Assembly: GCA_964517145.1 (NCBI GenBank)
Contig: CAZFBN010000002.1
Span: 1 to 64,000 of the forward strand
Direction: 5' to 3'
From: JADJNW01 sp964517145
GTDB taxonomy: Bacteria > Bacteroidota > Bacteroidia > Chitinophagales > Saprospiraceae
DNA length: 64,000 nucleotides
A program made the translations under genes and the position numbers. The notes under the pieces are model-generated. The model saw nothing but the letters and a program-made list of their open reading frames with translations. It ran no database searches and was not told the DNA's origin. Of this stretch, positions 42,372-50,992 are shown piece after piece (within the stretch, counting starts at the first letter, position 1; each line of letters begins with the position of its first letter).

Positions 42372-44390
42372 CTATTGTCCAGTTCTTTTTTGTACAATAT
42401 CCGGCTCCATCGCCAGTGCTTTTTGAATGTATTCATTGCCTTTTTCAGGATTGCCCGCATTGTGATAAGCGGTGCCCAAGTCGTACCAGGCTCCGGCATT
42501 GTTGGGTTGTAACTGGGTGCCTTTTTCAAAAAATTCAATTGCTTTTTGCGCATTGCCGCCAATGCCGTATGCAACGCCCAACAAACGCACCGTCTCATAA
42601 TCGTCTGAGCGCAACTGATACCCCTGCTGCAAATACTCAACGGCTTTCGCCAAATCATTTTGCTGCTCGCCGTAGTAGCGCCCCGCCTGGGTATAGGTAA
42701 TTGTCAGATTATCAAAAGCTTCTTTATAATCGGGGTCTAATGCCAAAGCCTGTCGGTAGCTGGCAATAGCCGAGTCATATTGTTGCAAATAATTGTAACA
42801 ATTGCCTAGCAATAAATAAGCGTTCTTATAGGTTGGGTGGATTTTAACAGCTTCTCTCAAATGACCCGCCGCTTCTTGCAACATTGCCAGACGCTGCTGC
42901 TCATTTTTTTCATTGACAGATTGTGTAACTAATTCGCCGCCAACGGCATTTCGCAATTTGGCGCTATTCGGCGAAGTTTGAATGTCGGTTGTGAAAAGGG
43001 TAAAATTATCTTTCCAGCTTGGGTTTCGGCTTATTGTTTTGACGCTGAAAAATGCAAAAAGTAACATTATGACGCCAAAAAAAGGATACAATTGTTTAAA
43101 CGCCGTTAATTTTTTACTAAAAAACATTTTTTGCAATAACAAAACAATTGCCAAACAAAATCCTACACTTGGCATAAATAACAAACGTTCGGCAAGGTTG
43201 GTTCCAATCGGAAAAACAAGATTGGACACGATGGAAAGTGTTATTAAATAAAACCAAATACTGTAGCTGAGCGGGTCTTTGCGGCGCAAGCCCAAAATGG
43301 CGTAAATGACCAACCCTGCGTACAATGCCAGACTCCCTAGCACCTGCCAATCACCAAATGTCATAATGCCCACCTGCCGCGGGTAGTAATCGTGCGACAA
43401 AGGATGTGGAAATACCAGTAATTGCAGGTATTTGCCGAGCGTGAAGGTGACGGTGGCGAGGCGTTCTGCTCCTGTAAAAGGCACATATTGATTGGCTTGC
43501 CATTTTAAAAAAGGATTATTCATCAATTCCATCGGAGGCTCGCCTGCACCCAAGCCAATGACTGACGTGCGAATGACTAAAAATAAAAAAGCGGCGATTA
43601 CGAATGGAAATGTCTGAATAACAATCTGTTTCACATTAGATTTTGAAAAGAAATAATACGTGAGCGGTACAATGGCAACAAACGTAATGGCATTTTCTTT
43701 GGCTAGTAAGGCAAGAAAAAATAAGGCACCCGCCACAATATTCAAGGCGCTTTTTTTAGTAGAAAACGCCTTTAGCGAAAAATACAAAGCCGCCAGACTG
43801 CCCAGCAAAGCTACAATTTCATCTCTTCCTTTTATATTTGCAACTGCCTCTGTATGAATAGGATGCGCAATAAACAGCAAACTGGTTGCCAAAGCAATCA
43901 AATGCGACGGCACCAAATTATCTTTGGATGCAAATAACTGTAATACAAGCCAATACAATACAAAACCAGTCAACCCATACAACAAGGCATTCATCAAGTG
44001 ACCAATGAATGGATTTTGTCCAAACAACTGATATTCCATCGCAAAAAGCACCAGCGTCAATGGACGATAGCGCCCGCCTGCCACCAGGTTGGCTTTGCCT
44101 GCTTCTTTGAAAAAACCATAAAAAGTATCATATTTTAAAATGCCTGGAATGCCCGCCACGCCTTGCGTGGTGAACATATTGTCGGTAATGACGATGGCAT
44201 CGTCTTGCGTGTAGCTGTGTCCCAGCGTATTCGCATACAGCAGAAAACCCAACGCAAAAACCACCCAAGCCTGCAAGCGCGCATGACGCAGCCAGCCGGG
44301 TACATCGGTCAAAGCAACCGTAGTGATTTTGGGCGTTGCCAAAGCCACAGCGGGCTTAGGCACGTACTTTTTGGGCTTCGATTTCGCCAT
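42372..44390 (-). CDS. TMTC-like membrane protein with C-terminal TPR domain
   Basis: Protein of 672 residues: about 10 hydrophobic segments (35-460) followed by TPR repeats (about 500-670). The loop YTQDDAIVITDNMFTTQG, the motif GGRYRPLTLVLFAMEYQLFG and HPIHTEAVANIKGRDEI match the eukaryotic TMTC O-mannosyltransferase family (GT-C superfamily); the DD pair would bind a polyprenyl-phosphate sugar. TPR examples are LGNCYNYLQQYDSAIASYRQ and WYDLGTAYHNAGNPEKG. A role in protein or lipid glycosylation is likely, but not proven for bacterial members. I start at ATG 44390 (MAKSKPKKY); an upstream in-frame start adds 11 residues. It lies 67 bases upstream of the GH3 fusion on the same strand. Confidence 0.87.
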   Translation of the reverse strand: MAKSKPKKYVPKPAVALATPKITTVALTDVPGWLRHARLQAWVVFALGFLLYANTLGHSYTQDDAIVITDNMFTTQGVAGIPGILKYDTFYGFFKEAGKANLVAGGRYRPLTLVLFAMEYQLFGQNPFIGHLMNALLYGLTGFVLYWLVLQLFASKDNLVPSHLIALATSLLFIAHPIHTEAVANIKGRDEIVALLGSLAALYFSLKAFSTKKSALNIVAGALFFLALLAKENAITFVAIVPLTYYFFSKSNVKQIVIQTFPFVIAAFLFLVIRTSVIGLGAGEPPMELMNNPFLKWQANQYVPFTGAERLATVTFTLGKYLQLLVFPHPLSHDYYPRQVGIMTFGDWQVLGSLALYAGLVIYAILGLRRKDPLSYSIWFYLITLSIVSNLVFPIGTNLAERLLFMPSVGFCLAIVLLLQKMFFSKKLTAFKQLYPFFGVIMLLFAFFSVKTISRNPSWKDNFTLFTTDIQTSPNSAKLRNAVGGELVTQSVNEKNEQQRLAMLQEAAGHLREAVKIHPTYKNAYLLLGNCYNYLQQYDSAIASYRQALALDPDYKEAFDNLTITYTQAGRYYGEQQNDLAKAVEYLQQGYQLRSDDYETVRLLGVAYGIGGNAQKAIEFFEKGTQLQPNNAGAWYDLGTAYHNAGNPEKGNEYIQKALAMEPDIVQKRTGQ

Positions 44391-44488
44391 AGTGGAGCCT
44401 TCATTCCTGATTTTCGCAAGCAAAATAAAAAAAAGGCAGAAGATATAACAGGTTTGAGCGGATTTTAAAACTTTAAGAACGATAATAA

Positions 44489-44524
44489 AAATCCCCCCAT
44501 TCCCCTATCACCCCATCACCCAAC
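44489..44524. repeat. Heptamer tract at the ligA stop
   Basis: C-rich units CCATTCC, CCTATCA, CCCCATC, ACCCAAC. It covers the ligA stop codon (44516) and runs a few bases into the gene. On the minus strand it reads GGGTGAT-like, close to the tract at 61489-61519. Confidence 0.6.
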
Positions 44525-46651
44525 CAATTCCAAAAACTCATCCTCCGTCAAAATCTGCACCGTGCCCAATTCCTGCGCTTTTTTGAGTTTTGAACCCGCT
44601 TCTTCCCCCACAACCAAAATATTCAAATTCCCGCTTACCGCGCTGATGTTCTTCGCACCGGCGGCTTCGGCTTTGAGTTGCGCTTCCTTACGACCCATTT
44701 TTTGCAAAGTGCCAGTAAAAAGGATGGTTTTCCCGGCGAGCGGAGCATCGGCAGCGACTTGCTTCGGGCGGTCTTCAGCGGTTTGGCGCATATTCACACC
44801 CAGATTTTCCATTTGTGAGAGCAGGGCAATGTTTTCACTTTGGGAAAACCAATTCACCACATTTTCGGCGACGACCGGACCTACGTCTTTGATTTTGGTA
44901 AAATCCTCGACCGTCCAATTGCGCAAATCAAGCACGTATTCAATTTCTGCGGCAATGAGGCGCGATGCTTTTTTGCCCAAATGATGAATGCTCAAACTAT
45001 GCAACAAGCGCTGAATCGGGTTTTGCTTGGCTTTTTCAATCGATTTTCGCAGATTTTCAGCAGATTTTTTACCAAAACCTTCCAATTCGGCAATTTTTTC
45101 AAAATCCAGCTTATACACATCGGCAATCGAGCGCAGCCAGCCGAGTTCGTAAAAACGTTCCACGAGTGATTTGCCAAAACCTTCAATATCCATCGCGTCT
45201 TTCGACACATGAAAAATAATACGCTGCAAATGCTGCGCGCCGCACACGCACGTGGGGCAACGCCACGCCGCCTCATCCTCCAGACGCACCAGCGCAACGG
45301 GCGCAGCAGTGTCATTGATCGGGCAATAGCGCGGAAATTCAATCTTTACTTCGTCGCCGGAACGCAGTTCTTCCAGCGGTTTCACAATGTACGGAATCAC
45401 ATCCCCAGCGCGTTCCACGAGCACGGTGTCGCCCAGGCGAATGTCTTTGCTGGTGATAAAGTCCTCATTATGAAGGGAAATGGACGAAATGGTGACGCCC
45501 GCCAATTGCACCGGCTCAATTTTTGCTACTGGCGTGATCGAACCGATCTTACCGACCTGATACTCCACCTTTAATAGTTTAGAAGTTGCTTGCTTGGCGC
45601 GAAATTTAAACGCAATCGCCCAACGCGGGTGGTGCTGCGTGTAACCGCTGCGCTCCTGCAATTCGCGGCTGTTGACTTTCACCACCATCCCGTCAATTTC
45701 GTAAGGATAATCCTCGCGTTGCTCCTGCCACTGGTGACAAAATTCGACCACTTCCTGAATATTTTTACACAATTTTCGCTCGACGGTCGGTACTTTAAAA
45801 CCAAGTTTTTCTAATAAATTCAAACTTTCCCAATGCGTATTAAACTGATTTAGAACAGAATTTCCGTCCTGATTCACCGCATAACCCAACGTATAAATGA
45901 ATGCTTCCAAGCCACGCTGCGCCGTTTCTTTGGGATCTTTCATGCGTAAGCCGCCCGCTGCAGTATTGCGGGGATTCGCAAAAAGCGTCAAACCCTGTTC
46001 GGCGCGTTGGATATTGATTTTCTTGAAGTTATCTTTACGAATCAGTGCTTCACCACGCAATTCCACTTTGTGAATGCCATATTCTGAAAAATTCGCCTTG
46101 AGCGGAATGGATTTGATAACACGCGCATTAGCGGTCATTTCTTCTCCGACCACCCCATTCCCACGCGTAGCCGCGCGTTCGAGCCGATCATTTTCATACA
46201 CTAGTGCAATGCTTCCCCCATCAAATTTTGGTTCTACTGCATATTCAATTGGCTCATTTTCAGGGATTCCCAACAAACGTTTAATCTGCTTATCAAATTC
46301 AAATAAATCATTTTCATCATATGAATTACCCAAAGACAACATGGGCGTAAGGTGCGCCACTTCAGGAAAATCGGAAGTCAAATCTGCCGAAACACGTTGC
46401 GTGGGCGAGTCGGGCGTGACCAATTCCGGGTGCTGCGCTTCGAGCGCTTCCAGCTTTTTGTATAATTGATCGTACTCAAAATCACTGACCACGGGGTCAT
46501 TCAAAATATAATAACGCCACTCATGGTAATTGATGAGGCGGCGCAGTTCGTCCATTTGCTGCGGCGATTGGGTGCCCCCCAATACGGCATCACCGTTCAA
46601 GTATTTTTTGGAAAGCTCGAAAAACGTGCGTTGTTCGTCTCTGGAATACAT
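44516..46651 (-). CDS. ligA: NAD-dependent DNA ligase LigA
   Basis: Essential replicative ligase of 711 residues that seals nicks using NAD. The N-terminal Ia domain with YYILNDPVVSDFEYD is followed by the adenylation domain (KxDG nucleophile in EPKFDGGSIAL), the OB fold, zinc finger, helix-hairpin-helix repeats (LEGFGKKSAENL, KDVGPVVAENV) and a C-terminal BRCT domain (GKTILFTGTLQKMG). The zinc finger is atypical: instead of CPxC ... C...C, the cysteines are YCPIN and WRCPTCVCGAQ, so the second cysteine of the first knuckle is lost and an extra one appears in the second knuckle. Length is a little above average. It is preceded by PorX on the same strand, 297 bases upstream. Confidence 0.96.
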   Translation of the reverse strand: MYSRDEQRTFFELSKKYLNGDAVLGGTQSPQQMDELRRLINYHEWRYYILNDPVVSDFEYDQLYKKLEALEAQHPELVTPDSPTQRVSADLTSDFPEVAHLTPMLSLGNSYDENDLFEFDKQIKRLLGIPENEPIEYAVEPKFDGGSIALVYENDRLERAATRGNGVVGEEMTANARVIKSIPLKANFSEYGIHKVELRGEALIRKDNFKKINIQRAEQGLTLFANPRNTAAGGLRMKDPKETAQRGLEAFIYTLGYAVNQDGNSVLNQFNTHWESLNLLEKLGFKVPTVERKLCKNIQEVVEFCHQWQEQREDYPYEIDGMVVKVNSRELQERSGYTQHHPRWAIAFKFRAKQATSKLLKVEYQVGKIGSITPVAKIEPVQLAGVTISSISLHNEDFITSKDIRLGDTVLVERAGDVIPYIVKPLEELRSGDEVKIEFPRYCPINDTAAPVALVRLEDEAAWRCPTCVCGAQHLQRIIFHVSKDAMDIEGFGKSLVERFYELGWLRSIADVYKLDFEKIAELEGFGKKSAENLRKSIEKAKQNPIQRLLHSLSIHHLGKKASRLIAAEIEYVLDLRNWTVEDFTKIKDVGPVVAENVVNWFSQSENIALLSQMENLGVNMRQTAEDRPKQVAADAPLAGKTILFTGTLQKMGRKEAQLKAEAAGAKNISAVSGNLNILVVGEEAGSKLKKAQELGTVQILTEDEFLELVG

Positions 46652-46836
46652 ATTTTATTGACAATTTTCCATTGATGATTTACCAGGACGAAGATACAGA
46701 AAGATTTAAAACAATATGTTGTGTTTTTACATCTTATGCTTCAAATGCGGTTGAATTCACAACGAAAATGTTGCAATTTGCTAAAAAATCAGCAATGGAT
46801 GTGGTGTGCGCCTACAACCTTTCCTATGGCATCAAT

Positions 46837-46871
46837 GGGAACGCGGACGACGCGGAGTTCGCGGACTTTCG
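46837..46871 (+). repeat. GCGGAT-type dispersed repeat, second copy
   Basis: GGGAACGCGGACGACGCGG followed by AGTTCGCGGACTTTCG. Related to 4095-4138. It lies in the 296-base spacer between ligA and porX, which otherwise shows no convincing gene. Confidence 0.55.
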
Positions 46872-46910
46872 AAGATTGGTAACGTAAAAAGTCTAAACGC
46901 GGCGTACCCC

Positions 46911-46944
46911 ATCTGGTATCTGACATCTTCTCATCTGGCATCTT
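46911..46944 (+). repeat. CTGGCAT-type heptamer tract after porX
   Basis: Units CTGGTAT, CTGACAT, CTTCTCAT, CTGGCAT. It ends three bases beyond the porX stop codon (on the minus strand). The same heptamer occurs at 50993-51024 and 59500-59536, always in the same orientation on this strand. Confidence 0.7.
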
Positions 46945-46947
46945 AAT

Positions 46948-48504
46948 TTATCTCGTCCTCAGCCGCACCACCGGACAAATCATCTCTTCCAAGGAAATCC
47001 CGCCGTGCTGAAAAGTATTTTTATAATAATTGTTGTAATAATTGTAATTATTCGGATACAAAAAGAATTTATCTTCTTTTGCAAAAATGAAGGTCGAACT
47101 CACATTTGGTCTTGGCAACATCGCCTTCTCCGGGTCGCGCACTTCGAGCACATCGCGGCGTTCGTACTGCAAATTTCTGCCCACTTTGTAGCGCAAATTC
47201 GTCGTCGTTTCGCGGTCGCCCACGACTTTCGAGGGCGTATTCACGCGGATGGTACCATGATCGGTGGCAATAATGAGTTGAATATCGCGCTCCGCAGCAC
47301 GTTGCAGGGCAGCCCACAAGGGCGAATTCACAAACCAGGAGCGCGTGAGCGAGCGATACGCTTTTTCGTCACCGGCGAGTTCCTTCAGCACTTCCATCTC
47401 CGTGCGCGCGTGCGAAAGCATATCAATAAAATTATAGACTATCGCTGTAAAATCGTTATTCAAATAATTCAAAATATTATCCTGCAACTGCCGCGCATTA
47501 GCCACGTTGGTCACTTTGATATAATCATGTTTAATCGGCTTTCGGAAGGTACGTTTCACCAATTCTGCCAGCAGATCTCCCTCATGCAGGTTTTTCCCAC
47601 CTTCATCCACATCATTTTTCCACCAATCGGGGTAGCGCTTGTCAATTTCCAACGGAAATAAGCCGGAGAAAATCGCGTTGCGACTGTACTGCGTCGAAGT
47701 CGGCAGGATGCTGTAAAAATAATCCTCTTCCTCCACCCGATAAAATTCCGACAAAATCGGCTCAATCACTTTCCACTGGTCATACCGCAGATTGTCCAAC
47801 AAAATAAAAACGGTAGGAATATCCTCCTTCAAATTCGGAAAAACCTTCGCGCGCATCACATCATTCGACAGCACCGGCGCGCCCTCATGATCCTTCACCC
47901 AGTCCATATAATTTTTGATGACAAACTTCGAAAACTCCGTATTTGCCTCACTTTTTTGCATCGAAAGGATGTCCCACATTTCCGTCGAGTTCGAGTCATC
48001 AATTCGGATTTCCCAATTCACAATGCGCCGATACGCTTCCACCCATTCTTCAAAATTCAAACCGCTCTGGATTTGCATAAAAATCTGCCGAAACTCCTGC
48101 TGATAATCACTCGCCGTCTTCTCGCGCACCAAGCGCTTATTGTCAATGATCTTCTTCAACGTCAGCAAAATCTGATTCGGATTCACCGGCTTGATCAAAT
48201 AATCCGAAATCTGCGAGCCCAGCGCCTCCTCCATGATGTGCTCCGCCTCATTTTTCGTAATCATCACCACCGGCAGCAGCGGATTATTTTCCTTGATCTT
48301 CGCCAGCGTCTCCAAACCCGTGATGCCCGGCATACTTTCATCCAAAAACACCACGTCAATATCATTATTTTCCTCGCACTCCTCCAGCGCGTCGTAGCCA
48401 TTGCTCACGGTCAGCACCTCGTAACCCCGCTTTTCCAGAAACATCAACTGCGGTTTCAACATCTCAATTTCGTCATCTGCCCAGAGTATCTTTATTTTAT
48501 CCAT
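46948..48504 (-). CDS. porX: T9SS response regulator PorX with PglZ domain
   Basis: Cytoplasmic regulator of 518 residues that controls type IX secretion genes. The receiver domain (1-120) has acidic D10-D11, phospho-acceptor D55 (VVFLDESMPG), T/K-equivalents in PVVMITKNEAEH and YLIKPVNP. A linker (about 130-200) leads to a PglZ-type alkaline phosphatase-superfamily domain (about 225-515) with IFILLDNLRYDQWK-like sequence, the predicted active-site threonine in PTSTQYSRNAIFSG, and IATDHGTIRV. In Porphyromonas this domain cleaves oligoribonucleotides and PorX acts with the PorY sensor and SigP. PorY is not in the window. The N-terminus (MDKIKILWADDE) sets the start. Tandem heptamer tracts flank both ends of the gene. 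Confidence 0.96.
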   Translation of the reverse strand: MDKIKILWADDEIEMLKPQLMFLEKRGYEVLTVSNGYDALEECEENNDIDVVFLDESMPGITGLETLAKIKENNPLLPVVMITKNEAEHIMEEALGSQISDYLIKPVNPNQILLTLKKIIDNKRLVREKTASDYQQEFRQIFMQIQSGLNFEEWVEAYRRIVNWEIRIDDSNSTEMWDILSMQKSEANTEFSKFVIKNYMDWVKDHEGAPVLSNDVMRAKVFPNLKEDIPTVFILLDNLRYDQWKVIEPILSEFYRVEEEDYFYSILPTSTQYSRNAIFSGLFPLEIDKRYPDWWKNDVDEGGKNLHEGDLLAELVKRTFRKPIKHDYIKVTNVANARQLQDNILNYLNNDFTAIVYNFIDMLSHARTEMEVLKELAGDEKAYRSLTRSWFVNSPLWAALQRAAERDIQLIIATDHGTIRVNTPSKVVGDRETTTNLRYKVGRNLQYERRDVLEVRDPEKAMLPRPNVSSTFIFAKEDKFFLYPNNYNYYNNYYKNTFQHGGISLEEMICPVVRLRTR

Positions 48505-48510
48505 GCAATT

Positions 48511-48540
48511 TATTGTTAACTGTTAATTGTTATTGGTGGT
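48511..48540. repeat. Heptamer tract upstream of porX
   Basis: Units TTGTTAA, CTGTTAA, TTGTTAT, TGGTGGT. It begins seven bases upstream of the porX start codon, in what would be its leader. Confidence 0.6.
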
Positions 48541-48673
48541 AGGAATGGAGAGCCACTAACGAATAACAAATAATCTATTTCAAATATTGTTTCAAAATAC
48601 AACGTCGTCAAAATAGAAAAATCCTATCTTTTTAGATACTTTTCTCCCAAAATCTTGTTCCCAGTTTTGACAA

Positions 48674-48788
48674 AGATAATTTGGGCGTGCCCCTGCGGGT
48701 CGGGCTATCCGCTTGTACCTCCATCCCTCCTCCCCTTGGGGGTCGGGGGCTGTCAGTACCGCTCCTATCCCTCACGCGCACGTCGCTG
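48674..48788 (+). repeat. GC-rich structured dispersed repeat, copy 2
   Basis: Plus-strand copy of the element at 4262-4402, sharing AGATAATTTGGGCGTGCCCC, GGGTCGGGCTATCCGCT, ACCTCC and CCTATCCCTCACGC in order. The middle differs: here it holds CTCCCCTTGGGGG, a short hairpin. Located between porX and the HD gene. Confidence 0.78.
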
Positions 48789-48855
48789 AAAAAACGAACG
48801 TCATAAACGTTTCACAATCAGCATTTTACCAAAACAATAAACGATCAAATAATAA

Positions 48856-50082
48856 ATGATTAATAAAAATAAAATATTGAACGACCCCGTTTACGGTTTT
48901 GTCAACATTCCCTACGGCATTATCTTCGATTTGGTCGAACATCCTTATTTTCAACGACTTAGAAGAATCAAGCAAACCAGCCTCACACACTACGTCTATC
49001 CCGGTGCCCTGCACACCCGCTTCCACCATGCGCTCGGCGCCCTGCACCTCACCACCCAAGCCATTGACGTGCTGCGCAGTAAAGACGTGGACATCAGCGA
49101 TGCCGAAGCCGAAGCGCTCCAAGCCGCCATTCTCATGCACGACATTGGACACGGTCCATTTTCCCACACCCTCGAACACACCCTCATCAACGTCCACCAC
49201 GAAGACCTGTCGCTGCTTTTTATGCAACGATTGAACGAAATTTTTAATGGGAAGTTGGATCGCGCCATGCAGATTTTTTTAGACGAGTATCCTAAAAAGT
49301 TCCTGCACCAACTCGTTTCCGGGCAACTCGATATGGATCGCATGGACTACCTCAATCGCGACAGCTTTTTCACGGGCGTGCACGAGGGCGTGATCGGTTA
49401 TGACCGCATTATCAAAATGCTGGACGTGAAAAACGGCGAACTCGTCGTGGAGGAAAAAGGCATTTATTCGGTAGAGAAGTTCCTGATTGCCAGGCGATTA
49501 ATGTATTGGCAAGTGTATTTGCACAAAACCGTGCTTTCTGCCGAGCAAATGCTCATACAAACCCTCCGACGCGCCAAAGATTTGATGGCATTGGGCTTCG
49601 CCCTGGAAGCACCCAAAAATCTGGCATTTTTTTTGCAAAATAAAGTTTCGTACGACGATTTTAAAACCAACCGCGACGAACTCCTCGACCGCTTCGCCAC
49701 TTTGGACGACCACGACATTGTCACTGCCTTGAAAAATTGGTCAGATTCGGAAGATAAACTTTTGTCCTACCTTGCCTCCAGTTTGCTCAACCGCCGCCTG
49801 TTCAAACTCGAATTGCGCAATGAGCCCTTCGATGCCGCTTATGTGGATGACATTCGCTGCAAGGCAGAAAAATGGGGCGCTTTCCCAAAAGAATTGTTGC
49901 CTTATCTGGTTTTCCAAGGCAAGGAATCCAACAGCGCTTACACTTCCTTAAAAGACGAAATCAATATTTTACACAAAGACGGCTCGGTACTGCCCATGTC
50001 CGCCAACGCTGATTTTGGTATCCAATCCAAACTAGTGACCAAATATTATTTGTGTTATCCGAAGGAGTTGTTAATGCAATAA
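48856..50082 (+). CDS. HD-domain phosphohydrolase
   Basis: Protein of 408 residues of the HD superfamily, in the dGTPase/YdhJ-like group. After an N-terminal stretch (NDPVYGFVNIPYGIIFDLVE, typical of this group) come the metal-binding motifs: HTRFHHALGALHL (first His), MHDIGHGPFSHTLEH (the HD doublet and nearby histidines) and a later D in QLDMDRMDYLNRDS. A dNTP or other nucleotide is the likely substrate, but the reaction in Bacteroidota members is not established. The start ATG 48856 fits the family. It is divergent from porX and monocistronic. Confidence 0.9.
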   Translation: MINKNKILNDPVYGFVNIPYGIIFDLVEHPYFQRLRRIKQTSLTHYVYPGALHTRFHHALGALHLTTQAIDVLRSKDVDISDAEAEALQAAILMHDIGHGPFSHTLEHTLINVHHEDLSLLFMQRLNEIFNGKLDRAMQIFLDEYPKKFLHQLVSGQLDMDRMDYLNRDSFFTGVHEGVIGYDRIIKMLDVKNGELVVEEKGIYSVEKFLIARRLMYWQVYLHKTVLSAEQMLIQTLRRAKDLMALGFALEAPKNLAFFLQNKVSYDDFKTNRDELLDRFATLDDHDIVTALKNWSDSEDKLLSYLASSLLNRRLFKLELRNEPFDAAYVDDIRCKAEKWGAFPKELLPYLVFQGKESNSAYTSLKDEINILHKDGSVLPMSANADFGIQSKLVTKYYLCYPKELLMQ

Positions 50083-50118
50083 GTTGAAATAAGAAGCTAA
50101 TAATTAGAATAGAAACTT

Positions 50119-50126
50119 TATATTTG
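50119..50126 (+). promoter_or_regulatory. Possible -7 box upstream of the mntA/hepT module
   Basis: TATATTTG fits TAnnTTTG, 139 bases before the mntA start. No -33 TTTG at a normal distance was found. Confidence 0.3.
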
Positions 50127-50264
50127 TATAAAAAAATTAATTATTATTCAGCAAGGAAGAGTGAATGTTTTTATTAGGTAGGTGCGAGGGAACAATACAA
50201 ATAGACGAACTTTTGATTTTAGTAAAAGATTGTAAATAATTGTTTTAGTTATAAATGCCACTTT

Positions 50265-50549
50265 ATGCAAAATATCGAAATCCAACAAACGATTCTACCG
50301 ATCCTGCAAAAACATCACGTTATCAAAGCAGGCATTTTTGGTTCTTTTGCAAAAGCGGAAGCAACTGAAGAAAGCGATGTAGATATTTTGGTAGAATTGG
50401 GCAAAGAAATCAGCCTGCTGGATTTTGTTGGAATTAAGCTTGAATTAGAGGATGCGCTGCAACGGGACGTTGATTTGGTAGAATACCAATCCATTAAACC
50501 GGCACTGCGGGAACAAATTTTGAGTGAAGAAATTCGTATTTATGGCTGA
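50265..50549 (+). CDS. mntA: MntA-like nucleotidyltransferase antitoxin
   Basis: Small nucleotidyltransferase of 94 residues (MNT domain), antitoxin of a HepT/MntA system. The GSX10DXD motif is complete: G26-S27 in FGSFAKAEATEESDVDILVE with D38 and D40. In known systems the antitoxin transfers AMP onto a tyrosine of HepT and so silences the RNase. The next gene overlaps by 8 bases (ATGGCTGA), ensuring coupled translation. The protein has the normal single-domain size. Confidence 0.93.
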   Translation: MQNIEIQQTILPILQKHHVIKAGIFGSFAKAEATEESDVDILVELGKEISLLDFVGIKLELEDALQRDVDLVEYQSIKPALREQILSEEIRIYG

Positions 50550-50889
50550 GCAACGCAATATTCTGGTCTTTTTGGAGGATATTTTGGACGGCATTGAAAA
50601 AATCGAGCAGTACGTGGCGGATATAAATGAGATGCAGTTTGAGCAGAATACGGAAAAGCAAGATGCAGTTATCAGAAGGATTGAAATTATTGGCGAAGCG
50701 GTAAAAAATTTGCCCATGGAACTGCGCCAGCAATATCCAGAGATTCCTTGGCGACAAATTGCTGGTATGCGGGATATTGTGATTCATCAATATTTTGGAG
50801 TAACGACAGCATTAGTTTGGCGCGTCGCTATTTCTGACCTCCCTAATTTAAAACCTAAATTTGAAGCTATAAAAATAGCTTTATCTTAG
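50542..50889 (+). CDS. hepT: HepT-like RNase toxin (DUF86)
   Basis: Toxin of 115 residues, an all-helical HEPN RNase. The R-x4-H-x-Y motif is intact: R77, H82 and Y84 in MRDIVIHQYFG. R and H form the ribonuclease site; the tyrosine is where the partner antitoxin would attach AMP. I start at ATG 50542 (MAEQRNILVF); an upstream in-frame GTG would add six residues but would overlap mntA by 26 bases, and the family starts near here. Not truncated, so the module looks active. It could protect against phage or simply maintain itself; the sequence cannot tell. Confidence 0.93.
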   Translation: MAEQRNILVFLEDILDGIEKIEQYVADINEMQFEQNTEKQDAVIRRIEIIGEAVKNLPMELRQQYPEIPWRQIAGMRDIVIHQYFGVTTALVWRVAISDLPNLKPKFEAIKIALS

Positions 50890-50992
50890 TCGAGTTGGAA
50901 AAACTCCCTTGCACACCCCCCTCCAAAACCCTATCTTTGCACCTTACTATTTAAGAAGACAGAAGTCGGAGTAGAGAAGTCAGATGGGAAAG

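Larger units (their letters stand above)
48505..48855. other. Spacer between porX and the HD-domain gene
   Basis: These 351 bases between divergent genes contain a heptamer tract next to porX (48511-48540) and copy 2 of the GC-rich structured repeat (48674-48788), separated by AT-rich sequence that should contain the porX promoter. No coding sequence is seen. Confidence 0.55.

Noticed and set aside
44262..44390. N-terminal extension of the TMTC-like protein from an upstream start
   Set aside because: The extra residues before ATG 44390 are not conserved in character; the lysine-rich MAKSKPKKY start suits a cytoplasmic N-terminus.
46672..46887. Possible 71-residue gene between ligA and porX
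   Set aside because: No family resemblance, and its end is made of the GCGGAT-type repeat. The frame is probably open by chance.
47005..47661. Plus-strand open frame of 218 codons opposite porX
   Set aside because: PorX motifs are intact on the minus strand; the opposite translation is rich in I, H and R without domain features.
50524..50541. GTG start for HepT six codons upstream
   Set aside because: The ATG at 50542 gives the family N-terminus and an 8-base ATGGCTGA overlap with mntA, a usual coupling.
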